Source: Acheta domesticus
Lineage: Eukaryota; Arthropoda; Insecta; Orthoptera; Gryllidae
Direction: 5' to 3'
Assembly (NCBI GenBank): GCA_031308135.1
Contig: JAHLJT010009436.1
Location: 159,986,637-160,050,636 of the forward strand
DNA: 64,000 bases
Part shown: positions 36,220-48,729 of the stretch, piece after piece
Position numbering within the stretch: position 1 is the stretch's first letter
Layout: each line of letters begins with the position of its first letter
Notes under the pieces: generated by a model
The model's database searches: none
What the model saw: the letters and a program-made list of their open reading frames with translations, nothing else
What the model was told of the DNA's origin: nothing
Position numbers and translations under genes: made by a program

Positions 36220-37922
36220 GTAATGAGTGTATGCAGGACGCAAATGTGATCAGGCATAATTTAACAATGGCAAGTGAGCTAAAAGCGAATAATAATATTT
36301 GTAAGAAGGGAGGCTGAGCAAGTGGACCGTATTGAATTTTCCTCTCTTCTAACAAATCCTGCAATAGCTTGTGAAGAACCACTTTCCGATTAAGAATTCT
36401 CAAGGCAGGAAAGTTGCCTGGTTTTGTGAGATGTCACCAAATGCTTCAGTGAACACAACACATATATTTAACAAAAGATATAATTAAGCTGAATAATTTA
36501 CAGGCGTGCTATATGAAAGCACGTAAAGTATGCGTTTAGTTGCAAGTACACTGAACATATTGAATGAATGGACTGAAAGAGAAACATAGATACAAAATCA
36601 TATTGTTTGTCTTGAGAGAAGGTGCTGCTGTCAGGTGGACTGCGTTGGATGACGTCACCCGCATCTGATGACGTAGGGCAGAGCACACTGGACACTGTGG
36701 CAAGTAAGATTAACAGGAACAGTTGTTGAGCGAGACGACAGTGAACGAAGTCGCATGATGCATTGTCGCCAACTGAGTAGCAACCAATTGTTCGCACCGA
36801 CACGCACTGTCACAGCATTGAGGCAAACACATTATGAATATGAGCATGACTCATAGTTTTGCAGGTTAAATGTTAAGGCAATGTTAATTGATGTTGCCAG
36901 AACATTACAGTGTTCGCACTGACACGAGTACATTTTCTAGAATGTTGAAATGATAACACATATGCAGCGTAGCTGCTGTGAGTACACCTTGTAATTACTT
37001 GGCACAGCAAGAACGGGTGTCATAAGCATGGCTTGTAGTTCGCCAAGGCATGAATTGCCTTGCAAGAGAGAAAAACACACGTGCGTGGGCAGCGTGATTG
37101 AACATAAGAAAAACTGAGAGCACATACTGAACTGGTGTCACTAGCACAAAGACATGGTTGCCTCACAAAGAAAGAACACGCGCCTGGGCGGCGTGGAGTA
37201 TGCCGCGTGCAGCTCAGATCACAACTAGAACACAAGTGACTGCCTCGGCTCGCTCGCAGCGGGTAGAATGAGTCGTGTGCGGCCTTTTCGCGCGCATACT
37301 GGGCGCTTTCCAATCAGAATTAACGTAACAAAAATGATGTATTTACGATTATTCTGAAAGGGAAAAGGAATTCAAGATAAAATATATGAAACAGGCATGA
37401 TTTTTAATTGTAAGAATTATGTCATCAAATGTGACTGACAGGAGAATCTTAAAATGTTTTATATATTATAAGCTGGATATAACGGCTAACACGTAGCAGT
37501 TTGACGCGCAGTTCTGAGAAAAGGGGAGGGAGGTCGGATCCCGAGAATTTAAGCGTTGCAGCTGGGTTGCGCTGAGGAAACATTGTTGTGACATGTTCTT
37601 CTGTTAAACAGGAATTGCGACACAAGCATTGGAAAGAGCTTACGAGAATGCGAAGTGCTTCAATATAAATGTAATAAAGAGAATAAAATAAAATATGCAT
37701 ATAGTAACTTGCTCGAACAATATTATTTAACCCTTTCAACTCAGTGCATCAAAATTGTATAGCTCTCACAAACCATCAAGTAAACCACGCGAGAACAGCA
37801 TGCAAAGATACATGCCGCAACTCAGAGAACTGGTGCTGTCTCTTCTCAAAGAACTGGTCTCGCCATTGGGTGCGCTGAAGTCTCACCGGATGAAAAAAAT
37901 CATAGGGAATTTCGCAACTATT
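36220..37922. other. No confident gene
   Basis: Imperfect duplications such as AACACACGTGCGTGGGCAGC near 37074 and AACACGCGCCTGGGCGGCGT near 37168. A tRNA-like stretch GGTCGGATCCCG near 37532 could be a decayed SINE B box. No conserved frame. Confidence 0.4.
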
Positions 37923-37926
37923 ATAT

Positions 37927-38549
37927 TGTGGCGTCCGCGGGGTACAGCGCCGCTGCGGCGGGCGGCTTCGGGAAACCCGATCCTAAGCCGGAAGGGGGAT
38001 GGGCTGGAACGCGGGGCGCCTCGCCGGCACGCGCCGGGCAGGGAAATCCCGGGACCAAAAATAACTGGGAGAACAGGGCGCGCGCGGGCGCGAGTCTGGG
38101 TGATGTCGGTTGCGCCCTGTAGAGGGCTGGCCAACGAGCCGAATGACGCCCGCCGCTTGTAGAGTGGGGGGGCGAGCCGTCCGATACTTAAGGCTGCGCG
38201 GACACGCGCCTCGCGGGATACGCAGGGTGTCGAAAGACGGGTGATATCTCCAGTGCTATCTTTGCACGTGATCATCAGGTCGAAGATCGGTTTTGGTGTC
38301 AGGCCATGTAACTTCTGTAGTTACGGGACTCTATGTCCGACAGCTTCGCACTTCGCGTTGCTTTTTCCTGCTCTCGAGCAGTGGTACTGGGCTAGGCCTA
38401 GGGACGGTCGCGGGGTTTCGCGGCTAAGGGAATTGAAAGGTTGCCAAGGGGTTAAATTTTGTATAATAATCTTTGTATTATAATTGTAAATACATTGTAA
38501 ATATCAAAGAGAAACAGTCGTCTGTGTTATTCTTTTCTAGTACGTCACA
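37927..38549 (+). mobile_element. Solo LTR of an LTR retrotransposon
   Basis: A 623-bp segment starts TGTGGCGTCC and ends GTACGTCACA, with ATAT directly on each side (37923-37926 and 38550-38553) as a 4-bp target duplication, the size usual for Ty3/gypsy-type integration. The ends are short imperfect inverted repeats. The left part is GC-rich; TACTTAAGG near 38186 is a weak TATA-like element; the right part is AT-rich with polyadenylation-like sequence near 38480. No internal coding sequence or second LTR is adjacent, so it is a recombination product. The order of features suggests plus orientation. Confidence 0.72.
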
Positions 38550-38553
38550 ATAT

Positions 38554-38819
38554 TAAACTGTGACAGTCCATTTCATTATTTTTCGTACAATATTCCCTTT
38601 TAAATTTGCCGCCAATGACAATTGTGTGTTCATTGGTTGGCGAACCTGCCCTAGCTTGTCTTCAGAGCATTTAACTTAACTGACTTGTTTGTTATTGTTA
38701 GCAGTGTGAGGTACATGTGAGTCTTCACGAACGTTTGCTGTGGGTATTTTCGTGTTCTTTTCACAGTAAATGAGCTTCGACTATGCCTCGATTTATCAGT
38801 AGTGTTTAAAAGACGTAGT
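38554..38819 (+). promoter_or_regulatory. Presumed 5' region of the candidate gene
   Basis: Holds an inverted CCAAT box (CATTGGTTGG near 38630), a possible 3' splice site TTCTTTTCACAG ending at 38766, and an upstream ATG at 38783 opening an eight-codon frame (MPRFISSV, stop at 38807-38809) that is out of phase with the main frame. Transcription start is not visible. Confidence 0.35.
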
Positions 38820-39172
38820 ATGCCTTGGCAAAAGAAGAAGGGTATTGTGAGCAGTGTTGTGGAAAAATGTGATTCAACGCCGCCTCCATCTAACCTCAAC
38901 AGTGGTGGAACACCGAATTCGTCTCAGAGAAAGTTACTGAATGTCAACTGTAATTACGACGAAATTGTGAAAGGCAGTGAACAATATGAAATTATGGATG
39001 TTTCTATACTTGCAGCAATTTTAAATGAACATGTGTGTAAGCAAAGTGCCTCAAGTGGGTTGGATTTGAATGCACACTGGCATGTGGGACTTGCTTCGGA
39101 TACAGAATTAGGTGATGGACCTAGCAATGGTGTTGGCTTGTTTTTATGTGGCAACTTTAACGCTGATTTACC
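38820..39172 (+). CDS. Candidate gene, first coding exon, product unknown
   Basis: ATG at 38820 starts 117 codons plus two bases, ending CC at a consensus donor GTAAGTTT (39173). The frame stays open upstream to a GTG at 38802, but the ATG is the first standard start in it. The residues start MPWQKKKG (basic), then a Ser/Pro/Thr-rich stretch (about residues 18-37), then a more ordered part beginning YEIMDVSILAAILNEHVC, followed by HVGLASD and NGVGLFLCG. Codon use looks protein-like and no low complexity dominates. I do not recognise the family. The basic N-terminus and the ILDVE..L..GLAS-like pattern faintly recall the N-terminal domain of arthropod Mutator-like transposases, so a domesticated or broken transposon is an alternative to a host gene. 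The exon at 49828 joins it in phase. Confidence 0.5.
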
Positions 39173-39390
39173 GTAAGTTTACTTTTTTAGTACATAAGGA
39201 ACATTTTCTCAGCTTTCTTTGAGTAATGCTATTCTAATAAGACTTTCAAGATATGTTGATACAAGTACGAGTATTATTCACATGCTGATGCTGTTGTAGA
39301 GGGGTTATGTACAACATAAAAAAATTAGTAGCAAATGGGCGCTGAAAAATGCTTTAAAAATTGGTATTAAATAAAAAGTATATTTTAAAA

Positions 39391-41134
39391 CAGACCTGCA
39401 CAACGCCTGCTCCCGCGGGCATTCTGCACTTGAGAGCCGATCGTCTGCCCGTGGCAGCGCTGAAAGTGCAAGTAGTGGGGAGTAGGAAGCTTTGCGGGGA
39501 GGGGAGAAGTTGACGTAGCACGACGCGGCGCGGAGATTGAATGCCTGGGCGTCTAATAATGATCCATGCTTCAAAATTAAATGCCCATTTGTTTAAATGG
39601 ATTATGTCTAGTATTTCAAGTTAGCAGGGTCATAATTCACTGTTTACGTTCTGTGCACTACTGTATATCCACCTTTGTATCCACCACTGTATGCATTTCA
39701 TTTTCTAATTATTTTGTTTACCATTATTTATTTATTATTTACGTCAAAAACAGTTAAAAACTGTGTGTGACGAGCTAAGGGGAGAAGTGAATTTTGTGCA
39801 CGTTTTCATAATTCTGTGATCTCTATCCTAAATCATATTCTAGTCGAATATTGAATACAGAAAAGAGAGGTTTTTTTCGAGTTTTGTTGACAAAATATTC
39901 GCTCCTATATAATAAAATATATTTTCAAAGGTACATCAGCTATAAATTCCTGCCCTGAACTCTCATGTTCTTCATGAAAGAATAATACTTTTTGCCGCGA
40001 TAATATGGATAACGATAATTTGAATAACTATATATCCCACTGAAATTCAGAAGACGTGCACAAATAATGAATTTACATTTATGTCCAGAAGCAAAAAAGG
40101 GACCACCTCAGCATTTGCTCAAGGATCAGGGAAACTGGACGAAAAACCTGATCGAGATGGGAAGAATTTAATGGGAATTTTTAAAGAAAATAACATGCTC
40201 ATTGTGACTCTTAAGCATTATTTTAAAGCAATAGCTTTAAAATATATGCTTATATATAAGAAAAAAATAGTATTTAATTCTAACACAAAATTGCAATTTA
40301 ATAATTGATTGCTCACCAGGAATGTTATAATCTCCAAATAATGGAAAAATGAACAAAATCATGAGAGCAATCGCTCACATCAAGATTGACATAAAAATAG
40401 AATATGTGGCAATTCCAAGAAGGGTTATGTTTAATAGCATATTTGTGACCATTTTTCCCCATGATGAAACTGAATAAAACAGATCAACGAGCAAAATTCT
40501 GTGACGATATATAGAGAGTCATAAGATAATCATGGGTATTGGTTAAATAGAGTGCAAAGGGCTTTATATTTTTATATGATCTCGTAAACGACTCTACACT
40601 CCTGTCAGAAATTAGAACAGAAAATAATCATGATTTTTTTAAGAACAATATGTTTTTGCTTTGAGAGACCCGTCTTATTCAATTAATCGTAGTTAATGTA
40701 AAATAGTTTATTGCTATCATCGAACAAAAACAATTCAGTATTAAAATTTTGTGTTTAGCACAACACTAAATTTGTGATTACATCGTAGCAAAGTGAATTA
40801 CATTTTAAGCCCTACAAGCAATTATAATACTTGGTGTCGAAATCTAATATGTATAATTCGTTGTAGTTTCATATTTCGCCCTGTCATATACCGAGAACAA
40901 ACATTTGCAATATAATACAAAAGACAATATTACTTGAACTGTATTTTACCGTCATGTTCTTGCCGATTGCTCTTTAAATTTACGCGCTATCTTTCAAATT
41001 GGGCATTCTCATTGGTGGTCCCCACTCCTAGATTGGGTCTCATCCCCACCCTTCAACGATTTTCTCATTTGCACCTGAGTTGCCCGCACGCAGCTCCTGA
41101 GGTCAGTGAAAGTGCAAAATGCTGTGCAGGTCTG
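39391..41134. mobile_element. hAT-type element, 1.74 kb, in the candidate gene's intron
   Basis: TIRs CAGACCTGCACA (39391-39402) and its complement TGTGCAGGTCTG (41123-41134) are flanked by an 8-bp duplication TTTTAAAA on both sides (39383-39390 and 41135-41142). CA...TG ends with 8-bp duplications are characteristic of hAT elements. Subterminal parts share AGTGGGGAGTAGG-like sequence in inverted orientation. No hAT transposase motif is readable (the largest frames are 75-89 codons), so it is nonautonomous. It starts about 220 bp after the exon donor. Confidence 0.75.
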
Positions 41135-41149
41135 TTTTAAAAGAATCAA

Positions 41150-41875
41150 TTAATTTTCACTTAAAGATAGCATCAAGTTAACAAGACATGTCCTTTCATG
41201 TTTGTAGATGGAGAACGTTTTGAGAAAATGTTCCTTAAATATGGCTTAATTTAACATTGGCAGCACAGGGCGTTCCCCTTAAATACACGTTATAAAAATC
41301 GAAGCAACTGTTTGCAGAGTTTGGTCTGTGATTCTATTTGTTAGAGGTCTATCTGTCTCTTGTTTTGTCTTCACCGGTGTCAGTGCAATTTTACTATGAA
41401 AGGTGATTTTTTGACGGATGTATTTTAACCTCCACTTCTTTTCAAATTATAATTTTCTTTTACATAAAGAAGAATGCCTTTTTCTTACAAATTTACACTT
41501 TTTTGCGATCATAATGACATTTTGTACACGTGACATTCAGAATACGAGAAAACTTATATCTGCATGAGATTTCGTAAAAGCTCGCCCTATTCCTGTTCCC
41601 TAGACCTAAAGCAAAATTTAAGTATACACTCTTTCATTTTTGCGAATATTTTAAACATGGCGAAGATATCCATCAAAATGCATTTAATATTTCTTGAATC
41701 TCCCAAAATTTCCTACTAACGGCTTTTTAATCCATTCCCATAAAGCGTCATTACGATTTGAGTAATTTCAGGTCCAAATACTGTTCATGGAAGTTTGCTG
41801 TGAGTTTGCAACAGTGCTAATGTTCCGCTTCAACGATGAGGATATTGGCAGGTTAGAGGGCTCAGGGCGAGGACG
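41150..41875. other. No recognisable gene or element
   Basis: AT-rich intronic sequence; nothing motif-bearing. Confidence 0.45.
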
Positions 41876-41880
41876 GTGGG

Positions 41881-42325
41881 ATTGATTGATTGACTGATTG
41901 ATTAATGATTCCGGACTTGACGCGGGACTTGGCGGTGATCTTGTCCCGCTGGATGGCGAGATCCGGCGCCGATCTACGCGTCAGCTTGTTGGGTTTCCCC
42001 AACCAGTTATCTCTCACCAGCAGGGCACCACTCCAGCTGGGAAGAGCTCTAAGCTCCGGATTTTTTTACAAGGGTAGGTGGAAATCGTCAAAAGACACTG
42101 AGCAGTCTAAGCGAAGGTCTAAGGCAGTCTAAGCTCCCGACTTGCCTCCCGGCATGAGTGGTAGTGTAGTGCATGTTAGTGTGTGTGTGTGTGTAAGGGG
42201 GTGAGGATAGGACAAGGAAGAGGAAGGAAAGATCTCGCGCGGTCCGTGGCCCGTTTCTTAGGGTACTGCTCCAGCATTCGCCTGGTGTTGATCGGAGAAA
42301 TCATGGGAAACTACCAAAGTAACCG
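41881..42325 (-). mobile_element. SINE S1 copy with internal insertion
   Basis: Tail repeats GATTGATTGATTGACTGATT at 41881 lead into GATTCCGG, GGCGGTGATCTTGTCCCGCT, GGCGCCGATCTACG, CTCCCGGCATGAGTGGTAGT, GATCTCGCGCGGTCCGTGGC and GGTGTTGATCGGAGAAATCA. The copy lacks the head. About 80 bp between the two AAGCTCC motifs (42049-42134) are extra relative to other copies and contain AGTCTAAG repeats. Confidence 0.7.
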
Positions 42326-42334
42326 GAGGACGGT

Positions 42335-45300
42335 GGGAAGAAGCAGGGAAAGCCTCGCCAGAGTGGAGATAGGCCATTGGTAGAATTCATTCCTCTTCTT
42401 GTCTAACAGAAGATTACGACAAAATACGCACGGCCAACGCGAGTTACTTCTGCTTATTGGTATTGTGTATCTTAATATGTGTTGACTGACCCGTGAGTAA
42501 AATGCCGTGAATTTGTTCGGAGACCATTGGAGCGATATGCCTGCTCCTTGATATTGCTGAGTCAAATATTACAATAGCATCTGTCTTTTTGTTTGTTTTT
42601 TTTTTTGAAGTTTTCGTCGAGGTAACATCAGCACTATTTGTCGCGGACAAATCTTGTGAACGATTTAATACATTGCATCTCAAACATATTGAACCATACA
42701 AGACCATTAAAATGAATAATCGGAGCTGTTGATAGACGTGTACCTCAAGACTTTGTGTTGGTATCAATCATTGGGGTGGCAAAGTTCAATGTGGCTCCCA
42801 CCATAAATCCGGTTGTGGACTTGTAACTTGTGACTAACACAATATTTTCTGTACAGGCAATGTAGGTCAGGTCGATCAATATTACAATACAATAGTTTGT
42901 ATGCATGCACACATGTAGCTTCTTTGAAAAGTATTCATTATATGTCATTTGGGTATAAATTTTATGTATATTACCTGTAAAATATATTTTGAATGTGCTA
43001 CGAAATATTGATTATTTAAAAACCCGCAGTAAAACGGATCTTTGCTCTGTGTTTATTATTACTTCCCTCTGGTAACATATCTATTGATGCCGAAAGTTAC
43101 CGGTCTCCACATTAAAATCGAAAGCACCCGGAAATGGTAATATATAAAGCCTGGTCACAATGCGTAAATAATCTTTGCCAGGAAAAGAATTAAACAGAAC
43201 ACGGTCAGGGCAGAAAGTGCATAAATGGATATAAAGTGGGAAACCCTAGTACTTTATACTTTCTAGAGACAGAGGAAGGAAGAAACATATTAGAGAAAGT
43301 TAATGAAGAGTTCGCATAGGAAGAACGTTAACCTTCCGCAAAGGACAAGTTGATACATACGTCTTTGTTCAACTCAAAGTACCCCTAAAATACATCAAAA
43401 TAATCTGGTTGCTGGAAAACAATTTCTGGCAAAATGTCTTTTAGAGAATAAACGTTTTATTAGAGAAATAGCTTTTTTGTTTGTATATTAAATGTTGTCC
43501 ATTATCACAATTATCGAAAAAATCACTCATTGGATAACTGTTCTCTTGCATTCTTCTATCTCATTTTTTTCTAATGTTTTATTGCTTCTTTGATTATTTC
43601 CAGCAAATATCGTAGTGTAATATGTCCCGCTTTTCAAACCCTCGACTTTTCACGAAAATATCTGAATTAGAACCAACTGCATTGGTAAACCAATTCTAAA
43701 ATACGGTGTCTCTGGAGCCGTTGGAGCTCGTCGTCACTGCTCAGCAGATTGAGAATGAAGTATTTGGGTGCATGTTTAAGCGCTCATGACGCTGCATTGC
43801 TTAATTTCTTTGTAGATAGGAAGTTTCAGGTCTCGATAGTGCTGTTTGTAGGATGCGGAGGCTACTTTGCAGAGGTATTTGATTGAGAAATCTAAAGATA
43901 ATATTAGTGTAGTATTGACAGACCAAATCAAAATGTTGGATTTGGTATCTTTAACTTGTGAGTTAAATCGATATTCTACATTGCCATACAACTTCATAAC
44001 TCGCACTCTTCTGTCGCTCACGCACCTGCGAAATTTCTCGTTGCTTGTCCGCAATGTCACAAGGAGGTTGCGCGGAGGACGCGGATGAAATGTGATTGCA
44101 GACGAAGCCTTCACATAGCAGCCGCGACGTTTGGGAAAGCATTTGCCACTTAGCCTGTGACTCTGGTCATTAAAAGTATTGCAATTTACTGCAATACTTC
44201 CACTGGTGCGGGTGAACAATAATGTTGCGTTATTTGTCCCATCGCTGTTGCTCTATCAAATGGTCTGTAAAGTGACTTCCACTACATCTGACTATATTGT
44301 TTTAAATATATTTTTCGGGAACATTTTCTTTTAAATATTATAACATATAAAATGTATCATTTTGGAGCAGGAATTTTAAGATCTGCACTTTGAAGTCACC
44401 CATATTTTATTGTAAAATATCCGTCACTGAGATTCCAACTACGTTGATTTTTCGTCCACTCACCCTTATCCTTTGAGAAAATGCAGAGTGGACCCTTGTT
44501 TTGCTTCTGGACAAAAATGAAGCCTCACCATCTGTGCACATTTCATTGAGTTCAGTGAGAAGATAGTTACTAAAATAGTTGTGCGAATTATTATAAAATA
44601 AAATACAATTTTGAAATTTCGAATAAAATTGCCAATATGTTGTATTATTGACATTTGTAAAAATTTGAAATGATTAGTACTTGTTACATTTTCTTCAAAT
44701 TATTGTCACATACATATACTAAATTCCACAAGATGAAGATGAACAGTTTAGTTCGTTTAGTTTAAGTTATTTTTAAACTGCATCATAAGGATGTAAAAGC
44801 GAGGTAGTCGTTACAATCGATTTAATAGACTATTTCACTCATGTCTATCCGCGTCGTAAGTAGCCAATGGTAAGCCTGGATATATTCAAATTAAACCAAT
44901 CCCAGATGTTTATCGCCATCAGCTTGTTTACCTTTTTTTATCGCTGTAAAACCTTTATTTACCTTTTCAAGATAACGATAGCAATTGTTTCGCCTCCAAA
45001 ATAGCTCTTGTGCATCAATATAATATTAAAATGTGTGGTTTTGGTAATGTTTAAAACTCTGAAATAGAATCTATTATTAAGGATTCAGTGCCGAAAAACA
45101 GCAAAAGGAACAGAAAAAGTGTGTAAAAAGAAATTCAAGAAGTTTGTCAAGACAGAAAATACAAATGGACAGCACAAACTACAAATGAAGAAATTACACA
45201 TGTTTTAGGCTATTAATATACGAAGATTAGATTGTGAAGAGTACAAAGAATATGCCATCAAAACTATGTGGAACGTTACAACCAAAATTATTCAGGAAAA

Positions 45301-45720
45301 TACTTTAATGAGTACACACGTATGTTCAATCCATTCAAAATTGACGAATTCCGCTGCTAATTCATCTTGTACATCTTCCATTTCAAATACTTCTATGGAA
45401 GACCAAAACTTGGAAACCAATTTCCTACAACTTTAATGATTGTGCTTTTAATAAATGTTCTTGTCAGTAGTCTTGTTAGAATTGTTTTCCGAAAGTTTGA
45501 TTACCATAAAATTGAAACATATTTGAAATCATTTTCTGCATTAAACTGTTATTCAAATGTTACTTGATTATAGTTATTCCAGGAGGCAGTGATAAGTCGG
45601 AACTGAATGAAAGGTTTTTCATTTTTCGGTTGTAATTTTGAGTAATATTTCCCTTTTTTCGTAATTCCTGTGATTTAAATTATCCTTTCAAATCATGTAA
45701 TGTGTTTATTCGTGAAATAG
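42335..45720. other. No recognisable gene or element
   Basis: The 147-codon minus-strand frame at 43776-44219 has no recognisable domain and overlaps a plus frame of 73 codons. I see no splice-supported exon. Confidence 0.4.
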
Positions 45721-45728
45721 TCACACTA

Positions 45729-45821
45729 AATATCACTCGAAGTGCTGTGCTAGCCGGTAAATTCACTCCTCGCTACGCGAGTCGTGAATTTACCGGCTAG
45801 CACAGCACTTCTCGTGATATT
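45729..45821. mobile_element. Foldback (hairpin) element
   Basis: Nearly perfect inverted arms at 45729-45766 and 45784-45821 share the core GTGCTGTGCTAGCCGGTAAA and its complement, with about two mismatches in 38 bp and a 17-bp loop that contains the mini-palindrome CTCGCTACGCGAG. The low divergence between arms indicates youth or arm-to-arm correction. Confidence 0.8.
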
Positions 45822-45962
45822 ACTTATGATAAAAACTCGTTAACTCTAATTGTTAATGTTAATAATATAAAACAATATAAACGTTGACAGCTGGTGTTAA
45901 TATTGATATTACTTCCCGCGATGATAGACCGTGGCCCAGTCGAAATACCCTCCTACTTCCTA

Positions 45963-46195
45963 TACTGCGATTTTTCTAACTTTGCCCCTCAAGGCCCGTC
46001 TTCATGATGGAATATGCCACGGTATTTCGCGACGTCCTTAGTCGTTCCGCCAGATATCGCATGATCGGCGACCGTATGAAGGAGTGCTTGCCATCGTGCG
46101 ACTTCTAGCGGCACGAGGTAGAAAGACGCGAAATGCCGTGCGATATTCCATCGTCGCCATAGGGGCTTGAGGGCAGAATTCGAAAAATCGCACTA
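45963..46195. mobile_element. Foldback MITE, family B, copy 2
   Basis: It has the same TIRs as the 27.8-kb copy (TACTGCGATTTTT on the left, complement TAGTGCGATTTTT on the right) and TA on both flanks (45961-45962, 46196-46197), a TA duplication. The arms include CCCCTCAAGGCCCGTCTTCA and the complementary CATAGGGGCTTGAGGG. TA targeting suggests mobilisation by a Tc1/mariner-type transposase. Confidence 0.8.
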
Positions 46196-46319
46196 TAACA
46201 AGCTTATTCTGCATGTGGCAGACGAAACGACTGTAGGAAGCAGGAGAAATTGGCGAGACCTCGGCGTATCAGCAAGCAATATCAATCATGGAAATATTAG
46301 CCGTGTACATGAACCGCTC

Positions 46320-46480
46320 CGTGAGGCTGAAGGCGCTGTGACGTGTTCGGGAGGCGACGCGTCGCGGCGCGGGGGCGGAAGCGATTCGCGCCCAAGGCCT
46401 CCCGAGGCGCGTGCCTTGTCGGGTCGCAGGCGCCGCCGCGGACGAAGGCGCTCTCCTCGCTGCCACGCACCAGGGATGCG
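46320..46480. other. GC-rich CpG segment
   Basis: CpG-dense, directly right of the MITE. Frames open on both strands, none meaningful. Confidence 0.4.
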
Positions 46481-46489
46481 ACTAGTCCA

Positions 46490-48715
46490 TATCAAAACGT
46501 CGATTTTTTTTTGTAAAATCGTCGACGGACTGACATTTTGAAAGCCCTCTTTTTTTAACATCGATATTCTGTGTTCGATGTTTTTACATGGCTGATAGTT
46601 TTTAAATGAAAAAAGTATCATCAAAACAACATTCTATAATAATTTCCAGATATCCTTAAATTGAATATTCTTCAGACCAAAGTGAACAAGAGAAAAATAA
46701 TGAAATCGAGTTTTGGTCAATAAAGAAGCCTATCTGAATTTTAAATTATCGAATCACATACTCAAAGTTTTGTTAATTATCCTGATGATTTTTTAAACTT
46801 TGTTTTGTCTGATAAATCTCAATTAAAATTAATAAACGAGACAGTTTTGAAATTAAATCCCCTCACGTGATCTTCAATGGTTACATGTCCAGTTTTAAAA
46901 ATATTTGTTTTAAGAACATCGATGGTTTTGAGTCGGTATTTCATTAACATCAATGTTTTCATTTTGAGCTTCATTGTTTAGTAACATTTTTTGCCGAAAT
47001 CGCATCCCTACCGTGCTCTCGCTGCCGCTGGTGAGCTCATTTGAAAACTTGTGAATTCATGGAACGGATATGGAAAGCGCGTATTTTATTAAGTAGAAAC
47101 GCTTTAGTAATATTAACGGGAAAGAATGAGTTGAGATAAGCCGTACCAGCATTTTGATGAAGAATGACCGCATGACTTTGGTGACTTTTTTTGGTAAGCT
47201 AACTCAACACGAAATAAGTACAGCTTTTTGAATCACCACCCGGTATATTCCACAAGTGTTTTACTGATCCACATGACTTAGCTATAAAAAAAATTACTTC
47301 CTAATGGCTCGTGGCAAGTGTGATCACTTTCCATTTTCTAAGAGTCGAGCCCAATTTAAGAAGGAACAAGAGTAATTTCCAGTATTCATGAGAATGTTAC
47401 AGTATGACTGGAACAGTAGGGAAACTGCTGGGACATGAGTGGTCCTGGATAATAATGTTTGTGCTGTGAAAAGTGTCTGCCACTTTCTGGCACTTTGGCA
47501 TTTTCTGGCAATGACAATCAATCTCCAAACTGTCGTGTATGCTTCATTCTCCTACACATTATCTACAATCGGTTTGAAAATATTAGACATACAAGAAAAT
47601 GTAAGCCCACCGGGGCTGGAAAGTGCAAGTTGGTCGATGTAGTTAGACCACGAATAGATTCACAGTCTGTGGATGATCACGAGTTCGATTTACATTGATA
47701 TCTGTCTTTTGTCTGTCGTCTACGCCGTGTCGGGGAGGGCCCGTTGTTCTGCTGAGTCACGTCCGCCGGTGCCTCCATGTGAGTTAGTGTCCGGCTTGAG
47801 AAGCACCGAGTTTGGATGCTTCGGTTGGAAAAAGTTCTAAGAAAGGGAGAGTAGAATATTTTTAAAAAAATGTTTTGATCTCAATATGAATGTGAAAAAT
47901 TATTTCTTTGATAAACCTCTTTGAAAACTATAAGGGCAAAGTATACATACTCTGCACTTTGAACTAAAATATTAATAAGCTTGCATTCCTGATATTGTTT
48001 CAATACGATATGAAAGATGTTGAAGAGATCTTGGATGTGTGACAAATATATCTTTTGAGGAAAACTAGTACGTCAGAGGTTATGGAATATAAAAATGGTA
48101 TACCATTATACACTCATATAACTAGAAACTAATAATAGATACATTTCAATTATTTGTTTATTACTTGGTTTATTTTATGTATTAAGACACCGTTAAAATC
48201 ATGTTTTTTTCGTCACCTGATTGAGGCCACCAACCGATTGGGCTTCTTGTATCGCAGGATAGCGGGTTGGGTTGGAGTCGCGACCTAGGCTCTTGTTACT
48301 TTTGTGTGCTCTGCCTCTTCGCGCATTTAGTTAGGAAAGCATCGACCTCGCACACGGATTTACACTGGCTTCAAAAACGAGAAACCCGCGTCTCTCTAGT
48401 GAATGGTTTAAGGAACGCATGACTTTAACAATGACAATATTTCTTCTACATCCAATGAAAGATAGATAAGTCACATTATTAAGACGTAACAAGAAACTCC
48501 AGCGAAAAGAAGAAACACAGTGGAATTATGAAGGAATATTGAAAATAAATAAATTTAAAAAAAAGAAAAACGCCCAAGGACGAAAAATTGAAATTCGTTC
48601 ATAAATTCACAAAGGATGAAGAATAAAATGTAAACATTACGAGGCTTCGGAAGCATTATCCCTCCACGGCAGTTGCTGCTTCAACAAGCATCTCGCGCTT
48701 CGTATTTGCATAAGA
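46490..48715. other. No gene; possible SINE fragments
   Basis: A tRNA-like patch with GCGGGTTGGGTTGGAGTCGC near 48265 (about 48215-48290) could be an old SINE head. The rest is AT-rich and featureless. Confidence 0.35.
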
Positions 48716-48729
48716 AAATGAAGGTCACG

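Noticed and set aside
43776..44219. 147-codon minus-strand frame as a gene
   Set aside because: No motif, no splice support, overlapping plus-strand frame.
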